In this document: positions 43,162 to 48,235 of the stretch, one piece after another
How the letters are laid out: every line of letters starts with the position of its first letter
How positions within the stretch are numbered: the first letter of the stretch is position 1
NCBI GenBank assembly: GCA_947626965.1
Contig: CANQUH010000010.1
Span: 1-48,235 of the forward strand
Source: an uncultured Lachnospiraceae bacterium
Lineage (GTDB): Bacteria; Bacillota; Clostridia; Lachnospirales; Lachnospiraceae
Direction: 5' to 3'
DNA length: 48,235 nucleotides
The notes under the pieces: generated by a model
Told to the model about the DNA's origin: nothing
Seen by the model: only the letters and a program-made list of their open reading frames with translations
The model's database searches: none
Position numbers and translations under genes: made by a program

Positions 43162-45897
43162 ATGTCCTACTACATAAAGCTGAATCATGAGCAACCATAC
43201 CCTGATATCAAACTGGAAACTATTTTTCCAAGAACTTTTCGCAATGAGATCAATTATGATCAAAGAGCTTTCCTCGGTCTGTTTCCCTCGGGTTTTCTGA
43301 CCGTAAGAGATAATGAAAGTTTGTTAAATAAAACGGATGGAAGAATATCAAAGTACTGGAACGCCTATGATCCTGATTCCCATTCTGATACCGCATGGGT
43401 GAAATCTCACATTATTGACTCTGCTTCAAGCGGTAATTATTCCTTTTTTAATCTTCCTGAAAGAAAAGAACTCACAGACAAAATTAAACAGCTGCTGCAA
43501 AATATTCCCCAGGCAGTCCGGGAAAACTATGAAAATGATATCAATAATCTCATCGATCAGTTTCTGGACGGTATCAGGAAGAAAGCACCGCTCTACAGAG
43601 GATTTCAGGGGCTTGACCTGAATACAGTATTCCGAGATGACTTAACTGATTTTCCTCTCAGATTAACCTGTCTTACACTTATCGCCGCAACGTGGTTTTA
43701 CTGGAAAAGAAATGCGAGTGACTATCCTGCACCTGATGACTCGAAAGCCGTCAAAGATTTGTCACTGGTTATTTTTCCGTTCCACCGTGAAAATTCTCTG
43801 CCCGGCGCTGGCATAAATATGGAAGAACTGCGTCAAAAAGAAATAGACAGGGAAAGAAGCTCCGCTCACCAGAATCTGGAACAGGCCAGAGAATTCTTTA
43901 ACAACCACGATTACAATAACTGCGGCGAGCTTTGCAGGAATATCATTTCGATGGGATTTGTTGACCCGGAAGAAAAAGGGGAAGCATACTATCTTCTCGT
44001 TAAATGCCGGGAGGATTTTGGATACAAATATATCGGATATTATAATGCTGCAGAATTCATGCGAAGTGCCATTTCCTACGGCTGCGCACCAGCCCGGAAT
44101 GAATGGAAAACACTTCACCTGGACTCACTGCTTTTTTGTCCGAAGCCTTCATCATCAGGTATCGACTTCCATATTGTAACCAATTCCCCTCCTGACAGTA
44201 AGCGGATCACAACTTTCCTGCGCACTGTTCCAGAAAACATGCTGAACAGAAATGTAACAGAGTATCTTTCATTTGCATCTTCAGCAGATGAACTGATTCA
44301 AACCGTCGCTCCGTCAAAAAATATCCTCTATCTCCTGCTTGACGATAATTTTGACAAAAATTTTCATGATCTGCTATTCGTTCTTGACAAAATCAAAAAC
44401 TGGAGTAAAAAATCCTCGGGTTCCAATGTCTGCAATGAGCAGGACTGGACTGGAATAACCATATATCTGCGCACCAGAGAAGAAGAGTACGCACCATTGA
44501 TTGACACCGCTTTAAAACACATGGACGGGCTGACTGTACCCGTGTATCTCCTGGATGACGCAAAATGGAGCGCTCAGTATCTGCCGGCCCTTCATCCGGT
44601 CTTCTATCCGGTTCGTTCGGTCAGCAAATCCCGGCTTCTGCAGGGGCAAAAACTTTATATTATTCATTTTACCGTCATTGCACTGAAAAACGATGATTTA
44701 ACCAACTGGCTTATAAGAGAAGTTTTCTGGATGGGATGCTTTTTCTACAAAAAATTAACTCTTTCCATACATGTAATCTCTCCTGAAGCTGAGTTAATAG
44801 AATCCCGTCTCCGCTTTGAATGCCGCGGTATGTTTGACAGTCTGCCTGACTCTGAAAACATTTCATCTGTCAAATTCAGTTTTACTAAACTACCTTCTGC
44901 ACTGCTGCGTTCACCAAAACTAACAGAGCAGATTGAGAACTGCAGCCAAAGCGATTCTGCATTTTATTATTACGTCATCAATACCGGAAGTGACACGGAA
45001 AATCTGAACCTTGGAATCAGGCTGAGGGAGTGGAGCATTCGCAGGGCTGTTCTGTCAAAAGAAAGAATCAACCAGACTACTTTTCCAATCATTGCGTATT
45101 ATTGTCAGGATCCTGACACGGCCCATCTGTCAGAAAGTATGGTCGTACAAATGGAAGAACACGGTGACAGCTGGTATAATAATTATGCACTCATTCCTTT
45201 TGGCATGCTGACAGATCATTACTCTTTTAATAATATATCCGGTGGATATTTTGAAAAAATGGCCCAGTCAACACACCTGCAGTACTGCGGTATTTCTTCT
45301 GCTGAACCGGAAAACAGCAGCAGACGTACAGAAGCAATGGAAAGTTATTTCAACAGATGCTACAACAGGGATTCTTCTATGGCGGTCGCCCTCAGTCTGC
45401 CCTGCCGTCTTTTCCAGACTTCCGTTCGTTCTGGGGCCGATCATATCATCCCTACTGGATGGAATATTCTCAATTCAGACTCTTACATAAACAGTTCATC
45501 TGTCGAAGAGATGGCGAAAGCCTTTGAAAATTGTGATAATATTGGCGACTTGATTCTGTATGAGCATGCACGGTGGACACGTTGGATCATTTCAAGGGGA
45601 TGGATGGCGTCATCTCCCGATGAAGTAATTGCATATATAAAAGCCGGAAATCCTAAACAACAGCTCTATATAGGAAAACTTCATGGCTGCATAGGTTCCC
45701 TGGAAGATCTTAAAGCTCTTTCCAGAAAAATGTACGATTATTACCTGGAAAGCGGAGACCAGCGTTTTTCAGACAGCAGCGGCGGTCAAAAAGACTTTAC
45801 CCAAATTGATAAATCCAATCTCGAACAAACAGGTGATATCCTTAAGACAATCTGGTTTCCTGTGAAACAGCCTGAAATGGATATTTCCCGCTTTTAA
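43162..45897 (+). CDS. Large Rossmann-like/RyR-like domain protein
   Basis: A 911-residue protein. The N-terminal 230 residues are not recognised. Helical TPR-like units follow (AREFFNNHDYNNCGELCRNII). Two alpha/beta segments come next, GIDFHIVTNSPPDSKRITTF near 345 and KLYIIHFTVIALKNDDLTNW near 500, which look like degraded Rossmann folds. Near residue 800, LILYEHARWTRWIISRGW, then KLHGCIGSLEDLKAL, resembles a prokaryotic RyR domain. This matches the back half of the kinase protein at 31427-34165, so both may sense a similar ligand. The frame runs upstream to 43063, but ATG 43162 has GGAAAGGAAC before it. TATAAT lies near 43090. Confidence 0.75.
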   Translation: MSYYIKLNHEQPYPDIKLETIFPRTFRNEINYDQRAFLGLFPSGFLTVRDNESLLNKTDGRISKYWNAYDPDSHSDTAWVKSHIIDSASSGNYSFFNLPERKELTDKIKQLLQNIPQAVRENYENDINNLIDQFLDGIRKKAPLYRGFQGLDLNTVFRDDLTDFPLRLTCLTLIAATWFYWKRNASDYPAPDDSKAVKDLSLVIFPFHRENSLPGAGINMEELRQKEIDRERSSAHQNLEQAREFFNNHDYNNCGELCRNIISMGFVDPEEKGEAYYLLVKCREDFGYKYIGYYNAAEFMRSAISYGCAPARNEWKTLHLDSLLFCPKPSSSGIDFHIVTNSPPDSKRITTFLRTVPENMLNRNVTEYLSFASSADELIQTVAPSKNILYLLLDDNFDKNFHDLLFVLDKIKNWSKKSSGSNVCNEQDWTGITIYLRTREEEYAPLIDTALKHMDGLTVPVYLLDDAKWSAQYLPALHPVFYPVRSVSKSRLLQGQKLYIIHFTVIALKNDDLTNWLIREVFWMGCFFYKKLTLSIHVISPEAELIESRLRFECRGMFDSLPDSENISSVKFSFTKLPSALLRSPKLTEQIENCSQSDSAFYYYVINTGSDTENLNLGIRLREWSIRRAVLSKERINQTTFPIIAYYCQDPDTAHLSESMVVQMEEHGDSWYNNYALIPFGMLTDHYSFNNISGGYFEKMAQSTHLQYCGISSAEPENSSRRTEAMESYFNRCYNRDSSMAVALSLPCRLFQTSVRSGADHIIPTGWNILNSDSYINSSSVEEMAKAFENCDNIGDLILYEHARWTRWIISRGWMASSPDEVIAYIKAGNPKQQLYIGKLHGCIGSLEDLKALSRKMYDYYLESGDQRFSDSSGGQKDFTQIDKSNLEQTGDILKTIWFPVKQPEMDISRF

Positions 45898-45920
45898 CAG
45901 TCAGTAAATCATACATATTC

Positions 45921-45959
45921 AGCCAGAGTTGTACAGTTATTGTAAACTCTGGCTTTTTT
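45921..45959 (+). terminator. Terminator of the RyR-like protein gene
   Basis: AGCCAGAGTT pairs with AACTCTGGCT around a 14-nt loop, followed by TTTTT, 23 bp past the stop codon. The stem is symmetrical, so it may also act on minus-strand transcripts. Confidence 0.88.
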
Positions 45960-45972
45960 CCTGAAAATAAAT

Positions 45973-46050
45973 TTTTTCGGCCTGTTTTTTGGGCTTCTCA
46001 CTCTTTCAGTAAACTTATCCTACTCTACTTATCACTTTTTGTCAACCTTT
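45973..46050 (-). repeat. Promoter-bearing repeat, copy 2 (partial)
   Basis: About 78 bp homologous to the left half of copy 1, sharing TTTTTCGGCCTGTTTTTTGG. It covers the stop codon of the AAA_14-type ATPase gene (46032-46034). On the minus strand it has TTGACA (46045-46040), a 17-bp spacer and TAGGAT (46022-46017), pointing into the end of the RyR-like gene. Confidence 0.72.
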
Positions 46051-47696
46051 TTTAAAGCTTCCAGGTATTTTTCTACATTGCGGTAATGAATCCCACTCTC
46101 TTCCATATCCTGTCCTCTGTACAAAACTGTTTTTGAAAGGATCGGACCATACTCATGGATGACCTGATTACATTTTTCTTCATCTGTCAGGTGTCTGTAT
46201 TGATTCGGGAATATCCGGTTCGTATGCTTTATCTCAAAAATTTCGCAGGAAACATCTTCTGTATCTGCCACAACCATATCAAATTCGCCTGCTGCGAAAA
46301 AGAGTTTAAATGCTTTTTTATGTCCCGGAAGGATCTTGACTGTTTCCAGAAGAACAATCTCCTCCATCATTCTCCCGCGTACCTCTTCAAGGATCCTGTC
46401 CGATATCTGTTTCCTTTGAAAAGCCGGATATTTCTTAAACATCTCATCCTGCATAAGAGAAAACACGAGAGCCTGTGCCTGACAATACCGCATTCCCGGC
46501 TGTGTAAAAACAATGTTTTCGATCGGCGCCTTTGTACCAATTCCCTCTGCCGGAATATTTATGATCAGCTCCAGAAGCGACAGATACTCCTTGATCTCAA
46601 AAACGTGCTCCTGCGTGATCGGCACCGTCATTCCTGCCTGATTTCGAATATCCAGTATCTCCATCAGCTTTCTGGTAACAGCTTCCCTGTCTATTTCATC
46701 AAGAATGCTGACGCGCCCCTCCAAAGCGGCTCGTTTACGTTCAATCTGCGCGGCTGATCCCAGATCATGCGATTTAAAATCCCTGGTCAGCACAGACAGC
46801 AGGAACCGATGATTCATATCTTCAATGATACGATTAACAGCACCTGTCAGTTCCCCTGCTTCATACAAATCAACTAAATGTCTGAAATATGTCCCATACC
46901 TGCAGCAGGCAAGCGAATGCTGAATATTTCTGGCCACCGCAGTGTCAATATACCTTCGCGTGGTCTCATCATCGCGGAAAGAAATCCCCTCATCCATAAG
47001 TTCCGGATCGTCAAAATCCGTTTCTCCGACACGAAAAGTCCCCCCGTACCGTATATATTCATCAATATCATGGATTCCAAGGAGTCTGGAATACTCCCTG
47101 AACGGAATGAATGTGGTATGAATCGTTACAGAACGATCATACAGTTCCGCTGTCTCCGCCAGAGTAAAACCCAGAGAATCCGTTCCGGAAAGAACAATCT
47201 TCATTCCAAGCATGGCATATATATCAGAAAGCAGAGAGGCGCTGTCGATAAAATCCTCGAGGAGTGTAATTTCATCAATGAACACATATTTATATTCCAG
47301 TTCCGATAATTTCTTCAGATCTCTGTTCAGATTGTCCATCGTATCGTTTCTCATAACTTTTATATAAACTGTTTTATCTTTTGGAAGTCCGGCAATTGCC
47401 TGAAAAATCAAAGTCGTTTTTCCTGTCCTTCTAAGGCCTGAGAGCACGCATACTCTTCCGAATACATCTGAACGCAGATATTTCTCCAATATTTTGAAAC
47501 ATTCCCTTTTTTTATATCCGGAAACCTTCTCGCAGACAGGAGCCAAAATGTCCCCTGTGATTACTCTTGTATAAAACTTTTCTGTTTTTTCCTGAGCTGT
47601 TTCTTCGAAAAACAGCTTTTCGTATCTTTTTCCCATCTGTTTTCTTTCTTCGGCACCATTGTCCCCTTTAATTTTCCCTAAACGATCTTCATCCAC
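46032..47696 (-). CDS. AAA_14/DUF4143-type ATP-binding protein
   Basis: A 554-residue ATPase of the AAA_14 (STAND/ORC-like) type. Walker A is LSGLRRTGKTTLIFQA near residue 87, Walker B is YKYVFIDEITLLEDF near 140, and IVLSGTDSLGF follows as sensor-1. The C-terminal half has the DUF4143-like helical region and a nuclease-like strand-acid pattern FDMVVADTEDVSCEIFEIKH that recalls PD-(D/E)XK, where E-I-K would be catalytic. GTG at 47696 is preferred, with AGGAAGG 9 bases upstream. The gene is driven by the copy-3 promoter and its 3' end lies in copy 2. This family is frequent in Firmicutes; its role is not established. Confidence 0.85.
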   Translation of the reverse strand: MDEDRLGKIKGDNGAEERKQMGKRYEKLFFEETAQEKTEKFYTRVITGDILAPVCEKVSGYKKRECFKILEKYLRSDVFGRVCVLSGLRRTGKTTLIFQAIAGLPKDKTVYIKVMRNDTMDNLNRDLKKLSELEYKYVFIDEITLLEDFIDSASLLSDIYAMLGMKIVLSGTDSLGFTLAETAELYDRSVTIHTTFIPFREYSRLLGIHDIDEYIRYGGTFRVGETDFDDPELMDEGISFRDDETTRRYIDTAVARNIQHSLACCRYGTYFRHLVDLYEAGELTGAVNRIIEDMNHRFLLSVLTRDFKSHDLGSAAQIERKRAALEGRVSILDEIDREAVTRKLMEILDIRNQAGMTVPITQEHVFEIKEYLSLLELIINIPAEGIGTKAPIENIVFTQPGMRYCQAQALVFSLMQDEMFKKYPAFQRKQISDRILEEVRGRMMEEIVLLETVKILPGHKKAFKLFFAAGEFDMVVADTEDVSCEIFEIKHTNRIFPNQYRHLTDEEKCNQVIHEYGPILSKTVLYRGQDMEESGIHYRNVEKYLEALKKVDKK

Positions 47697-47785
47697 ACCC
47701 CATCGCCTTCCTGTTCCTGACTTTGCTTCTATTTTAATATTTTTTCCGGCAGTTGTCCATATGGACGCTGAAAGCAGGATTTTTC

Positions 47786-47965
47786 ATCTCATTTTTTAGG
47801 CTTCACACTTTTCTATTAAACTCATCATAGTCCAGCTGCCACTTTTTGTCAAACAGTTTCCAGAATTTTATTTCTCGCCTGCTGCCCGCTGACTGCCGGG
47901 AATGCAGGAAAATTATCCTGCCAGACTAAAAGATTTGACGTCCTTTCTCTAACAGGATATACTTT
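47786..47965 (-). repeat. Promoter-bearing repeat, copy 3
   Basis: About 180 bp homologous to copy 1 at 38990-39170 in the same orientation, sharing CACTTTTTGTCAAAC and AATTATCCTG and differing by scattered substitutions. It lies upstream of the ATPase gene instead of a CRISPR array; no repeat of the array was seen here. Confidence 0.8.
47824..47852 (-). promoter_or_regulatory. Promoter for the AAA_14-type ATPase gene
   Basis: On the minus strand TTGACA (47852-47847), a 17-bp spacer and TATGAT (47829-47824), leaving about 115 nt before the GTG start. Confidence 0.78.
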
Positions 47966-47999
47966 ATATCATAGGGGCTGTGAAAAATCCCCACTCAAC

Positions 48000-48235
48000 C
48001 GCTGCCTGCTATTGCCCACAGAAATCAAAGACCCCGCTACAAGCAACAGGGTATCAATCTTGCAGCGCCCCAAGGGGCGGGGTATTTGGTCTCCGCTCCG
48101 CTTCGGGTCTGCACTCCGTTCCGGTCGGTTCTAAACGAGCGCCACTGGCGCTCAGAACCGGTGCTGACCGTGCGCCACTGGCGCACAGCACCCTCGCGGC
48201 ATTCGTCAAATATCCATGCAAGCATGGCTATTTTC
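48000..48235. repeat. Palindromic intergenic repeat element, copy B (runs to window end)
   Basis: A run of hairpins: CCCCGCTACAAGCAACAGGG, GCCCC-AA-GGGGC near 48067, GGTTCTAAACGAGCGCC-ACT with GGCGCTCAGAACC, and GGTGCTGACCGTGCGCC-ACT with GGCGCACAGCACC, then ATCCATGCAAGCATGGCTAT. The hairpins share the CCACTGG apex and the order seen at 20870-21090. No gene is credible here; the small minus-strand frame is a product of the repeat. Confidence 0.7.

Overview
The window looks like chromosome from a Gram-positive gut Clostridia, most likely Lachnospiraceae. The evidence is strong AGGAGG-type ribosome binding sites, sigma-A promoters, a DnaE-type polymerase, a RocB-like M20 peptidase, a Csp-like subtilase, PF09820-type AAA/PD-(D/E)XK genes, BspA-type LRR and DUF1292 proteins, and moderate GC interrupted by AT-rich islands. 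The species call is inference; no rRNA or tRNA gene was seen.

Region 1 (1-3.3 kb): an M18 aminopeptidase gene is cut by what looks like the 5' end of a group II intron leaving the window at base 1. An AAA/PD-(D/E)XK gene follows.

Region 2 (3.4-16.6 kb) is a defence island on the minus strand. A compact Gabija-like pair (OLD/Toprim nuclease and UvrD-like helicase) lies next to a type I restriction-modification operon, hsdM-hsdS-abiJ-like-membrane gene-hsdR. The AbiJ-like gene has a one-base frameshift. The island is bracketed by AAA/PD-(D/E)XK paralogues, with a truncated copy and a C-terminal scar of a third copy on the far side.

Region 3 (16.8-30.3 kb) is mostly ordinary: RocB-like peptidase, Uma2-fold nuclease, SGNH hydrolase, Csp-like subtilase, DnaE, a secreted SH3b-NlpC/P60 hydrolase with three 300-bp repeats, and a monoacylglycerol-lipase-like hydrolase. 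A palindromic repeat with compensatory stem changes lies at 20.9 kb and recurs at the right edge of the window.

Region 4 (30.4-47.7 kb) is the unusual part. A minus-strand cluster encodes a 743-residue unknown protein, a DUF1292 protein, a protein with a hyperacidic tail, a PP2C phosphatase translationally coupled to a kinase/Rossmann-like/RyR-like protein, an acidic tail-anchored protein and a small phage-like protein. Just upstream is an orphan four-repeat CRISPR array with its own promoter. Beyond it come a YbjN-like protein, a BspA-type LRR protein, two tandem 24-residue hydrophobic peptide ORFs, a Cys-rich 68-residue protein, a JAMM/JAB peptidase, a second Rossmann/RyR-like protein of 911 residues and an AAA_14-type ATPase. 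The promoter module before the CRISPR array occurs three times, at the array and on both sides of the ATPase gene. This may be a multi-part phosphorylation/proteolysis signalling or conflict system; the individual domains are read from motifs, but the system-level role is inference.
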